The translations under genes and the position numbers were made by a program. Shown here one piece after another: positions 45,251-55,898 of a DNA stretch of 64,000 nt. Each line of letters begins with the position of its first letter. Positions within the stretch are counted from its first letter, which is position 1. Below the pieces are notes generated by a model. That model was not told the origin of the DNA. It did not search any database and saw nothing but the letters and a program-made list of their open reading frames with translations. Source of the stretch: Arthrobacter sp. AL12 (lineage in GTDB: Bacteria > Actinomycetota > Actinomycetes > Actinomycetales > Micrococcaceae); contig NZ_JASBQY010000001.1 in NCBI RefSeq assembly GCF_029960645.1, positions 455,641 to 519,640 of the forward strand, written 5' to 3'.

Positions 45251-47203
45251 ATGCCGCTAGCCCAATTCCCCGTCCGCCCCGCGGCCGTCCCGGCTGAGAT
45301 TCCGCAGCCGCGGCGCCTCAGCGCCCGGTCCATCGCCGGCACTGCCGTCCTCCTCATCAGCCTCATCGGCACCGGTGGCGGAGTCGCGGCCGCCTCGGTG
45401 GCTGCCGCACCGCAGGCCCCCGCCCCTGCTCCGGCCCAGGCCGCCTCCCCGGCGGTACCGGCCGTCCCGCAGGTGGTGGACCCGGGCTTCGGTCCTAACG
45501 TCCGGATTTTTGACCCCAGCATGCCCGTGGCCGAGATCCAGGCCACCGTCGACGCCATTGCGGCCGAACAGGTCGACGACGAAATGGGATCCAAGCGGTA
45601 CTCCCTGCTGTTCAAGCCCGGCACCTATGGCACCGCCGCGGAGCCCCTCATCGTCCAGGTCGGCTATTCGACGGAGGTTGCCGGCTTGGGCGCCGCACCC
45701 ACCGACGTCACCATCAACGGGCACGTTGATGTCTACAACCGGTGCCTGACCGCGGACAACTGCATTGCCCTGAACAACTTCTGGCGCTCATTGTCCAACC
45801 TCACCATCAACGTCACCGGCCTCGAGGGCTGCCGCAGCTCGGCCAACTTCTGGGCCGCCTCGCAGGCCTCCCCCATGCGGCGGGTCAATGTCACCGGCGG
45901 CAACCTTTCCCTGATGGACTACTGCACTGCCGGACCGCAGTATGCCAGCGGCGGGTTCATTTCCGACTCGAAGACCGGACCCGTGATCAACGGATCACAG
46001 CAGCAGTACTTCGTGCGGGACAGCAGCATCGGCGACTGGTCCAACGGGGTCTGGAACCAGGTCTTCTCCGGTGTGGAGGGCGCCCCGGAGCAGTCCTTCC
46101 CGAATCCGCCGTACACCACCCTGGCGAGCACCCCGGTTAGCCGGGAGAAGCCCTACCTAACCCTCGAGGCCGCAGGCCAGTACGCCGTCTTCGTTCCCGC
46201 GGTTCGCACGGACTCCGCCGGCACCACGTGGGAAAACGGCCCGACGGCCGGCCGCAGCATCCCGCTGTCCGATTTCTACGTGGCCAGGCCCGGCGATTCA
46301 GTCAAGACCATCAACTCCCAGCTGGCTCGCGGCAAAAACCTGCTGCTGACCCCCGGGGTGTACGACGTCGACCAAAGCATTGAGGTCAAGCGCGCCAACA
46401 CCGTCGTGCTCGGGCTCGGTATGGCCACCCTGACCGCTGTCAATGGCGCCGTTCCGCTGACCGTCGCGGATGTCCCCGGCGTCGATATCGCCGCCGTCAC
46501 GGTGGATGCCGGCGAAGTGAACTCGCCCGTGCTGATGCGCATCGGTAAAGCCAAAAATCCTAAGGCCGGCGGAGCCACGAACTCAACGAACCACAGCGAT
46601 CCGGCCAACCCCACCACGCTCCACGACGTGTTCTTCCGTATCGGCGGCCCGCATGTTGGCCAGGCCTCGGTGAGCCTGGAAGTCAACAGCGACAACGTGC
46701 TCCTGGACCACATCTGGGCGTGGCGGGCGGACCACGGCAACGGCGTCGGTTGGACCACCAACACCGGGGACAACGGCGTTATCATCAACGGCGACCATGT
46801 CACGGCCACCGGCCTGTTCGTGGAGCACTACCAGCAGTACAACGTCATCTGGAACGGCGAGCACGGCAAGACGGTGTTCTTCCAGAACGAACTGCCCTAC
46901 GACGCGCCCAACCAGGCTGCCTGGCAGCATGACGGGGTCCTGGGCTGGGCCGGCTTCAAGATCGCCGATTCGGTCAAGACCCACGAACTATGGGGGGGCG
47001 GAAGCTACGTCTACAACAACGTCGACCCCACGATCCACGCCACCAGGGGCTTCGAGGTGCCGGTCACACCCGGAGTGAAGCTTCACAGCCTGCTGAGCGT
47101 CAACCTCGGTGCGGGGACGCTGGACCACGTCATCAACGACACCGGCGCGCCGGTCTCGACGGACGCCGTCGGGGTGCCCAGTTACGTCGCCAGCTTCGGC
47201 TGA
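45251..47203 (+). CDS. Large secreted beta-helix protein of unknown activity
   Basis: A 650-residue exported protein. An N-terminal signal (RRLSARSIAGTAVLLISLIG) is followed by an Ala/Pro spacer to about residue 75. The body reads as a repetitive right-handed beta-helix of the pectate-lyase/GH55-like kind: YSLLFKPGTYGTAAEPLIVQ, SLSNLTINVTGLEGCRSSAN, AHV-type turns, LARGKNLLLTPGVYDVDQSI and LHDVFFRIGGPHVGQASVSL. Related proteins are often mis-annotated as adenylyl cyclase or coagulation-factor-like. Its position behind a CelR-type operator, opposite a beta-glucoside importer, makes it a strong candidate for a polysaccharide-active enzyme or binding protein. No catalytic residues can be assigned with confidence. 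The start has AGGACC upstream. Confidence 0.75.
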   Translation: MPLAQFPVRPAAVPAEIPQPRRLSARSIAGTAVLLISLIGTGGGVAAASVAAAPQAPAPAPAQAASPAVPAVPQVVDPGFGPNVRIFDPSMPVAEIQATVDAIAAEQVDDEMGSKRYSLLFKPGTYGTAAEPLIVQVGYSTEVAGLGAAPTDVTINGHVDVYNRCLTADNCIALNNFWRSLSNLTINVTGLEGCRSSANFWAASQASPMRRVNVTGGNLSLMDYCTAGPQYASGGFISDSKTGPVINGSQQQYFVRDSSIGDWSNGVWNQVFSGVEGAPEQSFPNPPYTTLASTPVSREKPYLTLEAAGQYAVFVPAVRTDSAGTTWENGPTAGRSIPLSDFYVARPGDSVKTINSQLARGKNLLLTPGVYDVDQSIEVKRANTVVLGLGMATLTAVNGAVPLTVADVPGVDIAAVTVDAGEVNSPVLMRIGKAKNPKAGGATNSTNHSDPANPTTLHDVFFRIGGPHVGQASVSLEVNSDNVLLDHIWAWRADHGNGVGWTTNTGDNGVIINGDHVTATGLFVEHYQQYNVIWNGEHGKTVFFQNELPYDAPNQAAWQHDGVLGWAGFKIADSVKTHELWGGGSYVYNNVDPTIHATRGFEVPVTPGVKLHSLLSVNLGAGTLDHVINDTGAPVSTDAVGVPSYVASFG

Positions 47204-47210
47204 GACGACA

Positions 47211-47242
47211 CCGGCGGGCGGGACTCACCTCCCGCCCGCCGG
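47211..47242. terminator. Hairpin terminator between convergent genes
   Basis: A perfect 13-bp inverted repeat, arms CCGGCGGGCGGGA (47211-47223) and complement (47230-47242), loop of six. It lies between the beta-helix gene and the convergent nickel-permease gene. Confidence 0.8.
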
Positions 47243-47268
47243 ACGGGCACGCCCGCGACGCCGGTCGG

Positions 47269-48318
47269 CTACTTGCCAGGCGGCGCGGAAAGACGTCCGC
47301 GCATGAAGGCCACTCCCCAAGCGGCCAACAGGGACAACACCAGCAGCAGCCCTGCTTCGCCCAGGTCGACGTCGCCCAGCCAACTGGTCACGGGATCCTC
47401 AAGCCCGAAGGCCGCGTTGAAAAACCCGCCCAGGGTGATGAAGGAAATAGCCAGGGCCGACACGGCGGAGATGCCGGTGATCAGCGCATTGAACCCCAGC
47501 GTCCGCTGCGGATTGTGGAGGGCGGAGCTGTACATGCGCAGCATGGCGACGCCGTTGGCGGTGTCGCACAGGGTCATGGCGGCGGTGAAGGCCAGCGGAA
47601 GCGCCAGGAGGGCCAGCGGGGAGACCCCGGCGAGGGATGCGGCCGCCGCCATCACCAGCAGGCCGATCGTGGTGGCCGTGTCGAAGCCCAGCCCGAACAG
47701 GAAGCCGAGGACGTAGATGTTCCGCGGCCGCCGGACACGCGACAGCGGCTTTGCCAGCATCCGGGCGACGAATCCCTGCGCCTCAAGATCATCCTCCCGC
47801 ACCGCTCCGCCGCCCTGAACGCTCCGGTAGGCCCGCGCGGCCCGGATGAACGCGGATCCGTTGAACAGCCCCATGGCCAGCAGGAAGATCCCCGAGACGC
47901 CGCTGCCGATCAGCCCCAGCACGTGGTTTCCGGTGGTGCCGGCCTCCATGAACTGGCCCACCACCGCGGCGCCGCCGACCACCAGGATCCCCGCCAGGAC
48001 AACCACCGAGCTGTGGCCCAGGCTGAAGGCGAACCCGACGCTCACCGGGTCCCGGCGCTGGGCCACGAACGTCCGGGTCGAGTTGTCGATGGCGGCGAGG
48101 TGGTCCCAGTCGTAGCTGTGTTTGATGCCCGCCAGATAGGCCGTCAGCACCAGGCCCGGCGCCAGCGGCCCGCCGGCCGTCACCAGACCGGCAAGCAGGA
48201 GCACGACGGCGGCCCCGTGCAGGGCCAGCACCGCACCGAAGGTGACCAACAGCCGGGTCCGCAGCGGGAGCTGCTCGCGCCGACGGTACAGGGCGGTGAC
48301 TCCGGTCAACGTGGTCAT
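47269..48318 (-). CDS. Nickel/cobalt permease of the NiCoT (HoxN) type
   Basis: A 349-residue integral membrane protein with about eight helices. The NiCoT signature in helix 2 is present in a variant form: GIKHSYDWDHLAAIDNSTR (usual HAVDADHIAAIDN), with further family segments GFAFSLGHSSVVVLAGI, FLFGLGFDTATTIGLLV and FTAAMTLCDTANGVAM. It imports Ni(2+) for urease. It is the last gene of the urease operon; its start shares one base with the ureD stop (TGATG), so it is coupled. Cobalt transport is an alternative, but the location supports nickel. Confidence 0.92.
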   Translation of the reverse strand: MTTLTGVTALYRRREQLPLRTRLLVTFGAVLALHGAAVVLLLAGLVTAGGPLAPGLVLTAYLAGIKHSYDWDHLAAIDNSTRTFVAQRRDPVSVGFAFSLGHSSVVVLAGILVVGGAAVVGQFMEAGTTGNHVLGLIGSGVSGIFLLAMGLFNGSAFIRAARAYRSVQGGGAVREDDLEAQGFVARMLAKPLSRVRRPRNIYVLGFLFGLGFDTATTIGLLVMAAAASLAGVSPLALLALPLAFTAAMTLCDTANGVAMLRMYSSALHNPQRTLGFNALITGISAVSALAISFITLGGFFNAAFGLEDPVTSWLGDVDLGEAGLLLVLSLLAAWGVAFMRGRLSAPPGK

Positions 48319-49193
48319 CAGTATTTCCTTAGGTCCAGGGGCGCCGTGCCGTGCCACCGCTGCCGGAGCAGGGCACTGCAGGCGCCCAGGAGCCGGTTAA
48401 GTTCTTCGGTGCTGTTCGAGAGGGACCGGAGCACCAGACCGCTGATGCCATCAACTGTGGCAGTCAATGAGACTCCTGTGTAGGCCTCAAGGCCGCCGGT
48501 CAGCACGTGCAGTTCGTCCGCAAGGGCCTGGTTGACCCGCCGGTCGACGACAATCAGGGATCCCATGTGGCTGAAGCCTTCCATGAACCCCATCCCTGTG
48601 ACGTCGTGCGTTGGCGGCCGGATCAGCAGGTTGTCGAGGGCCAGCAGTCCACTCCTCCCCCCGGACTCGACCCGGATTTCGGTCCGGAGCCGCAGCTCGT
48701 CGTAACGGAACGAGGCGCCGTCCGGCGACCAGCCGGGGGTGATGACCTCGGATATGGCCAGGCTCGACGTCGGGTGCAGGGTGATGTGCGTGTTCTGCCG
48801 GTAGCTGGCACCCCGGTAGGCGATCAGCTGATCCGGGGCGAGCTCCAGCTGTGACCCCTCCCCCAGTCGCAGCCGCATCCGCTGCTCGGCAAAGGAGTCC
48901 GGCGTCCGGTAGATCTTGGTGGCCGCCTGCGTCGTGAGCAGCAGCCTCGCCCCGTCCGCCACCTCCACATCGATGACGTAGAGATCGGCCCCCAGATACG
49001 CCCCGCCAGGATTCACCACAACATAACAAACCTGTCCCGAGTCATCCAGGTAATGCGGCCGTAAAATCCGCAAGGCGCCACGGTGAAACTGATGCACAGC
49101 CACGGACTTCTCCCCGCGAACGGCGATCCGCAGTTCAAGCTCCCCCATAGGTGAGGCACCCGCGAGGAGTTCAACGGCCGCCGTCGTGCTCAT
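48318..49193 (-). CDS. ureD: Urease accessory protein UreD (UreH)
   Basis: A 291-residue urease maturation factor. UreD binds the apo-urease with UreF and UreG and assists delivery of nickel and CO2 to the active site. Visible family segments: [78 protein letters not shown]. The start at 49193 overlaps the ureG stop by four bases. It precedes the nickel permease gene. Confidence 0.93.
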   Translation of the reverse strand: MSTTAAVELLAGASPMGELELRIAVRGEKSVAVHQFHRGALRILRPHYLDDSGQVCYVVVNPGGAYLGADLYVIDVEVADGARLLLTTQAATKIYRTPDSFAEQRMRLRLGEGSQLELAPDQLIAYRGASYRQNTHITLHPTSSLAISEVITPGWSPDGASFRYDELRLRTEIRVESGGRSGLLALDNLLIRPPTHDVTGMGFMEGFSHMGSLIVVDRRVNQALADELHVLTGGLEAYTGVSLTATVDGISGLVLRSLSNSTEELNRLLGACSALLRQRWHGTAPLDLRKY

Positions 49194-49807
49194 GACGCCA
49201 GGTCGAGCATCAGGACATCGCGCCGCATCCATTCGATGACGCGTTCCAGTCCTTCGTCAGTCTTGAGGTTGGTGAAACAGAACGGCCTCCCGCCCCGGAA
49301 CTCTCGCGAGTCCCGCTCCATCACGGAGAGGTCCGCGCCGACGTGCGGCGCGAGGTCGGTCTTGTTGATAATGAAAAGGTCGGACTTGATCATGCCCTGG
49401 CCGGCCTTGCGCGGGATCTTCTCGCCCTGGGCCACGTCGATGATGTAGATGGAGAAGTCCACGAGTTCGGGGCTGAACGTGGCGGAGAGGTTGTCCCCGC
49501 CGGATTCCACGAAGATCACCTGCAGGTCAGGGTGCCGCTGCTTGAGCTCCTCGATGGCCGCGGTGTTCATCGACGTGTCCTCGCGGATGGCGGTGTGCGG
49601 GCAGCCGCCGGTTTCCACGCCGATGATCCGGTCGATCGGGAGGATCCCGTTGGCTGCCAGGATCTTGGCGTCCTCGATCGTGTAGATGTCGTTGGTGATC
49701 GCAGCCATGGAAATTTCCCGGCTCATGTGGCGGGTGAGGCGCTCCACGAGCTGGGTCTTGCCGGCGCCCACCGGGCCGCCGATGCCAATTTTGACGGGCT
49801 CAGACAT
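49190..49807 (-). CDS. ureG: Urease accessory GTPase UreG
   Basis: A 205-residue SIMIBI-class GTPase that couples GTP hydrolysis to nickel insertion in urease. P-loop [17 protein letters not shown] starts at residue 8; the nickel-binding CPH motif is in [18 protein letters not shown]; the Walker B region is [19 protein letters not shown]; and [16 protein letters not shown] gives the GTP specificity. Gene order ureF-ureG-ureD with overlaps is standard for Actinobacteria. Confidence 0.96.
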   Translation of the reverse strand: MSEPVKIGIGGPVGAGKTQLVERLTRHMSREISMAAITNDIYTIEDAKILAANGILPIDRIIGVETGGCPHTAIREDTSMNTAAIEELKQRHPDLQVIFVESGGDNLSATFSPELVDFSIYIIDVAQGEKIPRKAGQGMIKSDLFIINKTDLAPHVGADLSVMERDSREFRGGRPFCFTNLKTDEGLERVIEWMRRDVLMLDLAS

Positions 49808-49836
49808 ATTCTTCTCCAGACATATTTCGTTGGTGC

Positions 49837-50526
49837 CTAGCTCATGAACATGCGGGCACGCTGGCGCTCGTGCCGCATCTGCGAAATTTCGAGGCCGGGG
49901 CTGACCGCACCGAAGTCGGACCGGTCCAGGCGGCCTGCCCGCCTGACCGCGGCAGCGACGTCGTCGGCCGCCTTCCGCAGCAGCCGCTGGCCGGCGTTCT
50001 GCCCCAGCGGGATGGCCCGGACGGCGTTCTGCGTCAGCGACGTGACCGCGGCGAACAGGTAGGCGGCGAGGGCCTCGGGCCGCGGGACGCCCTGGGAACG
50101 CGCGACGACGGCAAAGGCCAGCGGCTGGTGGCCGGCGGCGCGGCCGGAACCCACCAGCGCCCGGTACTCCGCCAGTTCCGGGGACGGAAAAATCTCCGCG
50201 CCGATCTCAAGGAGCCGGGTGCCCATTTTGATGCTGGCCTCGCGCAGCTGCCGCGGCAGCAACTGGGCCGTCAGCAAGGCATCCAGTTCAGCAACAGGAA
50301 CATCCTCATAGAGAAACCGGATGGCCAGGGCGTCCGAATAGCTCAGCTGCTGTGCCACGAATGCCGCCAGCCACACCCCGAACGACTCCTCGTCGTGCAC
50401 CAGCCCGCGGTCGATGTAGCTCTCAAACCCCAGCGAGTGCGCGAACGCCCCGGTGGGCAGCGCCGAATCACACAGCTGCTGCAGCGCCAGCTGGTAGGGC
50501 GCCGGACTAGTGGGAGTGCTCGGCAT
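49837..50526 (-). CDS. ureF: Urease accessory protein UreF
   Basis: A 229-residue, all-helical urease chaperone. Family marks are [20 protein letters not shown] at the N-terminus, [20 protein letters not shown] and [20 protein letters not shown] toward the end. It bridges UreD and UreG in the maturation complex. Its start overlaps the 3' end of ureE by about 20 bases, so translation is coupled. Confidence 0.95.
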   Translation of the reverse strand: MPSTPTSPAPYQLALQQLCDSALPTGAFAHSLGFESYIDRGLVHDEESFGVWLAAFVAQQLSYSDALAIRFLYEDVPVAELDALLTAQLLPRQLREASIKMGTRLLEIGAEIFPSPELAEYRALVGSGRAAGHQPLAFAVVARSQGVPRPEALAAYLFAAVTSLTQNAVRAIPLGQNAGQRLLRKAADDVAAAVRRAGRLDRSDFGAVSPGLEISQMRHERQRARMFMS

Positions 50527-50989
50527 GGCGGAAGGGGACGGGCATCACGCGCTCCTGGCGGTCGTAGGGCGCTCCGACGTGTTTGAGGTAGTCCTCCACC
50601 GTGTGGTCGTACTGGCAGACCATCACGGCGGCACCGTACTCGGCGGAGGCGTCGAAGAAGTGGGCCTGCAGGTGCCTGTTGCCGAGCGAATGCGCCACCA
50701 CCCCCATCTCGTGGATGGAGCGCGGCGCGATGACGAGGACGTCGGTGGGCAGCACCGACACCACGATCATGTTGGCCTCCGCGACGTGCAGGATGTCGCC
50801 GTCGCGCAGGTCCCCGGAACCGGAGGGGAGGCGGATGCCGAGCTCCTTGCCGTGGTCGGTGGTGACGCGCTGGACGCGTTTGACCAGCTGGGCGCTGGGG
50901 AGCACGACTTTTTCGCGGTGCAGCCCGGCATACGGGTCCGGACCCGGGGGAAGGTCGTGCGTGTTGCCGAGGACCTTTTCGATGATCAT
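50507..50989 (-). CDS. ureE: Urease nickel chaperone UreE
   Basis: A 160-residue metallochaperone that hands nickel to UreG/urease. The N-terminal domain (RVTTDHGKELGIRLPSGSGD) and the metal-binding C-terminal domain (NRHLQAHFFDASAEYGAAVM with the conserved GNRH) are visible. The protein ends in HAEHSH, a short histidine-rich tail that may bind extra nickel. It lies between ureC and ureF. Confidence 0.95.
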   Translation of the reverse strand: MIIEKVLGNTHDLPPGPDPYAGLHREKVVLPSAQLVKRVQRVTTDHGKELGIRLPSGSGDLRDGDILHVAEANMIVVSVLPTDVLVIAPRSIHEMGVVAHSLGNRHLQAHFFDASAEYGAAVMVCQYDHTVEDYLKHVGAPYDRQERVMPVPFRHAEHSH

Positions 50990-51008
50990 TCCTGTCTCCT
51001 CTGGACGC

Positions 51009-52795
<1,787 letters not shown>

Positions 52796-52799
<4 letters not shown>

Positions 52800-53125
52800 C
52801 CGCGTCCTTCGTCAATCGGGGTAAGCGTGCCGTTGACCGCGTTGCTCAGGCCGTAGACCTCGCGTTGGCCAGCGAGTTCGATCAGCCGGACGGTTTTGCT
52901 GTCCCCCGGCTCGAAGCGGGCCGCCGTGCCCGCCGGGATGTCCAGGCGCCGTCCGTAGGCGGCCCGCCGGTTGAACGTCAGGGCGGCGTTGGCTTCGGCG
53001 AAATGGAAGTGCGAGCCCACCTGCACGGGACGGTCGCCGGTGTTGGTCACCACGACGTCGACCGCCTCCCGGCCGGCGTTGACCAGCACAGGCTCGGGGC
53101 CGAGGACGTATTCTCCGGGAGTCAT
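52796..53125 (-). CDS. ureB: Urease beta subunit
   Basis: A 109-residue structural subunit of the (UreABC)3 urease. It shows the usual [20 protein letters not shown] start and [20 protein letters not shown] and [20 protein letters not shown]. Stop and ureC start overlap by four bases. It lies nine bases from ureA. Confidence 0.96.
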
Positions 53126-53133
53126 CGGGTCCC

Positions 53134-53436
53134 CTATCGGATCGGGTCGTGGACGGTGACGAGCTTGGTGCCGTCCGGGAAGGTGGCTTCGATCTGGATG
53201 TCGTGGATCATTTCCGGCACGCCCTCCATGACGTCCCCGCGGCGGAGCACTGTGGTGCCGTAGCTCATCAGCTCCGCCACCGTCCTGCCGTCCCGGGCGC
53301 CCTCGATCAGCTCGTAGCTGATGATGGCCACCGCCTCCGGGAAGTTCAACTGCAGCCCCCGCGCCTGGCGCCGGCGGGCGAGATCGGCCGCGACCACGAT
53401 CATGAGCTTTTCCTGCTCACGGGGCAGAAGATGCAT
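53134..53436 (-). CDS. ureA: Urease gamma subunit
   Basis: A 100-residue structural subunit, first gene of the operon ureA-ureB-ureC-ureE-ureF-ureG-ureD-nickel permease. [40 protein letters not shown] and EVMEG-type segments ([20 protein letters not shown]) are family marks. The 269-base gap upstream (53437-53705) holds its promoter and that of the divergent lipoprotein gene. No clear operator was seen there; nitrogen control is expected by analogy only. Confidence 0.96.
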   Translation of the reverse strand: MHLLPREQEKLMIVVAADLARRRQARGLQLNFPEAVAIISYELIEGARDGRTVAELMSYGTTVLRRGDVMEGVPEMIHDIQIEATFPDGTKLVTVHDPIR

Positions 53437-53705
53437 GACGGAATCCCTTCAACACCGGCGGTCGCGGGCCTGGCGGCGCCGCGGTGTTGCCAGAGTAGAC
53501 CGCGAAGATTTCCTGCAGGTTTCCTGCGTCACAAACTGCGGCGCAACGGACGCCGGCGGCGCGGTCGGACTCCCGGCCTCAGCCGGTCCCGGGGCCGGCC
53601 AGGGTCCCGCAAGGGTCCTTGAAGGGCCGGCGAGGGTCCTTCGAGGGTCCTTCAGCCACCGCCCGCGGCCAGCTTCCGCTCAGGAGCGCTTGTTAGGGTG
53701 GAGGC

Positions 53706-54041
53706 ATGAAACTCCGCCTTGCCGCCCTGTCCGCCGCCGCCCTCATGATCGCCCTGACGGGCTGCGGACAGGTGCAGGACGCCGCGAACAAAGCCGTCAG
53801 CGACGGCGCCTCCCAGGTTGCCACGGCGGCTGGGAGCGAAGTGAAGAAGCAGGCCTGCACGCTGGTCGAGGACGGCCTGGTCAGTGTCCAGGACAAGGAA
53901 CTGCTGGGCGGCCTGGTCGCCGGTGACGAGACCGCTGGCGTGCCCGCCGAGATCACGACCCCGCTGCAGGAGATCGCCGAGTCCGGCGACCAGGTTCCCT
54001 CCGATTCCGTCAAATCACTGCAGGATGCCTGCGCCAAGTAG
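53706..54041 (+). CDS. Small lipoprotein
   Basis: A 111-residue exported protein. The signal peptide MKLRLAALSAAALMIALTGC ends in the lipobox LTGC, Cys20, so it would be anchored on the outside of the membrane. The mature part is helical, with a pair of cysteines (KKQACTLVEDGLV and SLQDACAK) that could form a disulfide. It has no recognised family. It is divergent from ureA and convergent with the LysR-effector gene. Confidence 0.75.
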   Translation: MKLRLAALSAAALMIALTGCGQVQDAANKAVSDGASQVATAAGSEVKKQACTLVEDGLVSVQDKELLGGLVAGDETAGVPAEITTPLQEIAESGDQVPSDSVKSLQDACAK

Positions 54042-54062
54042 CCCTCCAGGGCGGGCAGCGTC

Positions 54063-54815
54063 CTAGCGCTTGCCCTTTTTCCGTGATCCCTTGCCGCGGC
54101 CCTTGTCCGGGTTGGGCGCGTAGCGCTGCGCGACCTTGGGCTTCTTGACCGCGGGACCGCGCCGGTCCGGCTTCGGTTCCTTCTTGGGCTTTTCCTGCTG
54201 GGCGGAGGGCTGGCGGGAGCTCGCGGCGGTCCGGCCGCGGACAATCCCGATGAACTCCTCAATCACCTCATCCGTGCTGTCGCTGGGCCATGCCACGGCG
54301 ATCTCAGTCGTCGGGGCCCCGGTGAGCTGGCGCGCCACGGTGCCTTTGACGTTGAAGTGGCGTGCCACGGACATCGGCAGGATCACCAGGCCGGCCCCGG
54401 ACGCCACCACCTGCAGGGCCATCTCCGGTCCGCCGAGTTCGGCAACGTCCAGGAATGTCTCGTTGGACAGGTCGGCAAAGGCCACCTCCTCGAACACGGA
54501 GATTTCGTGCCCCTTGGGTGCGACCACCACGGGTTGTTCCTCATAGAGGGCGATGACGCTGAGGCCTGCGCGGTCCACCGGCAGCCGGACGAAGCTCAGG
54601 TCCGCGGAACCGTCGCGCAGCACGGTGAGCTGGGCGCCCTCCGCGGACATAAAGGAGCGCAGCGGGACATCGGGCATCCGCTCTTCCCAGCGCCGGGTCC
54701 ACTTGCCGGGCGTCACGCCGGCGACGTAGGCAAACCGCAACTCCCGCACGGCGTCTTCGGCCGGGACGGCGGCGGTTTCGTCGGGGGTCTGGGGTGTTTC
54801 TTCTGCTGCGGACAC
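54063..54815 (-). CDS. LysR substrate-binding-domain protein without HTH, basic tail
   Basis: A 250-residue protein consisting of a LysR-type effector domain (about 20-195: LRFAYVAGVTPGKWTRRWEE, LRDGSADLSFVRLPVDRAGL, EEQPVVVAPKGHEIS, VASGAGLVILPMSVARHFNV, IAVAWPSDSTDEVIEEFIGI) with no helix-turn-helix. The C-terminal 55 residues are strongly basic (KKEPKPDRRGPAVKKPKVAQ and KGRGKGSRKKGKR), a tail that could bind nucleic acid. The GTG at 54815 is taken as start. The divergent gene is DUF5997. As far as I know the two are neighbours in many actinobacterial genomes, which suggests a shared role, possibly in transcription. Confidence 0.8.
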   Translation of the reverse strand: MSAAEETPQTPDETAAVPAEDAVRELRFAYVAGVTPGKWTRRWEERMPDVPLRSFMSAEGAQLTVLRDGSADLSFVRLPVDRAGLSVIALYEEQPVVVAPKGHEISVFEEVAFADLSNETFLDVAELGGPEMALQVVASGAGLVILPMSVARHFNVKGTVARQLTGAPTTEIAVAWPSDSTDEVIEEFIGIVRGRTAASSRQPSAQQEKPKKEPKPDRRGPAVKKPKVAQRYAPNPDKGRGKGSRKKGKR

Positions 54816-54905
54816 ATGTTCACAGTACCGCCCGGCCCGGCGCATGCCGGGTGTCAGTGCTCAGTGCCGGTGCCCAGCCGGCCTCTGGCCGGATACCCTT
54901 GAAGC

Positions 54906-55310
54906 ATGACCTCAGCAAACTCCCAGTCCATGAAGCCGGCCACCGTTGCCAAGAAGCTTGGCATCTACCTGCCCGCAACACCCCAGGAGTTCCAGGATTC
55001 GGTCATCAGCCGCGCCGATTTCGCTGAGCTCCAGGCCAACCCGCCGGAGTGGCTCGCCGAGCTGCGCCGCAACGGCCCGCACCCCCGCCCGGTGGTCGCG
55101 CAGAAGCTCAACGTCTCCATCAGCGGCCTGTCCCGCGGCGGCGTCGAGGAAGCGCTGACGACGGCGGAAATCACCGCGCTGCTGCAGGCTCCCCCCGCGT
55201 GGCTGGTCGCCGAACGCTCCACCCACGCTGCCGTCCGCGCCGAGGCCCAGCGGGTCAAGGACGAGGCTGCGAAGAAGGACGCCAAGCAGGCCCGCACCGC
55301 GGCCGAGTAG
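54906..55310 (+). CDS. DUF5997-family protein
   Basis: A 134-residue basic protein of the DUF5997 family: KPATVAKKLGIYLPATPQEF, DFAELQANPPEWLAELRRNG, RPVVAQKLNVSISGLSRGGV and QAPPAWLVAERSTHAAVRAE. The segment VVAQKLNVSISGLSRGGVEE looks like a small helix-turn-helix, which would fit a DNA-binding role, and the C-terminus is a lysine-rich helix. It is divergent from the LysR-effector gene, with about 90 bases between. Function unknown. Confidence 0.82.
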   Translation: MTSANSQSMKPATVAKKLGIYLPATPQEFQDSVISRADFAELQANPPEWLAELRRNGPHPRPVVAQKLNVSISGLSRGGVEEALTTAEITALLQAPPAWLVAERSTHAAVRAEAQRVKDEAAKKDAKQARTAAE

Positions 55311-55357
55311 CCTGGCCGCCTTCCGGGGCACGCCAGCGATCCCGCCGGCCCCGGCCC

Positions 55358-55741
55358 TCAGTCCTGGTGGAGCTGGACGAAGTTGCCGCACCCGTCGTCG
55401 AACACCGCCGTGGTGCCGCCGGGACCGTCGGAGGGTTCGCCCTGGAATGTCACGTCCTTGCCCGTGAGCCGCTTGAACTCCGCCCGGACATCGGTCACCC
55501 CGAAGACGATCGCGGGCAGCCCGGCGTCGTGGCATCCGTTCATGTAGGCGGCCCCGATCGGGTTGTCGCTGGGCTCCAGCAGGAGCCCGACTGATCCACC
55601 GCCGGACCCGGCCGGGTCCGTCACGATGTACAGGTTGTGCTCCGGCATGGCCAGGAGGCTCTCGAAGCCCAGGATTCCGGTGTAGAACTCGAACGCGGCG
55701 GCGGGGTCCTTGACGTGGATACTGCACATTTTCAGTCGCAT
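55358..55741 (-). CDS. VOC-family (glyoxalase/bleomycin-resistance-like) protein
   Basis: A 127-residue protein with two beta-alpha-beta-beta-beta halves of the vicinal oxygen chelate fold: MCSIHVKDPAAAFEFYTGIL, FESLLAMPEHNLYIVTDPA, then ARF-type VTDVRAEFKRLTGKDVTFQG and TTAVFDDGCGNFVQLHQD. Members isomerise, open rings or bind antibiotics; the metal ligands (His of IHV, Glu/His in the second half) are only partly recognisable. The ATG at 55741 gives the usual start; the open frame upstream is not protein-like. Convergent with DUF5997. Confidence 0.83.
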   Translation of the reverse strand: MRLKMCSIHVKDPAAAFEFYTGILGFESLLAMPEHNLYIVTDPAGSGGGSVGLLLEPSDNPIGAAYMNGCHDAGLPAIVFGVTDVRAEFKRLTGKDVTFQGEPSDGPGGTTAVFDDGCGNFVQLHQD

Positions 55742-55898
55742 GCGCCCTAGGCTACGCCGGGACGGACCCTGCTGTGAACCGGTCCCGCCGCGGCCGGCTC
55801 CCGCACAGTTCCGGGACCATTGACGGCCCGCCTCCAATGGATTCCAATGGAATCAGCGGAACCGCGCCCGTCCGGGCCGGATCCCTGGAGGTGTTGGA

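Noticed and set aside
54063..54815. A normal LysR transcription factor
   Set aside because: No N-terminal helix-turn-helix is present before the effector domain, and the upstream frame has no matching sequence.
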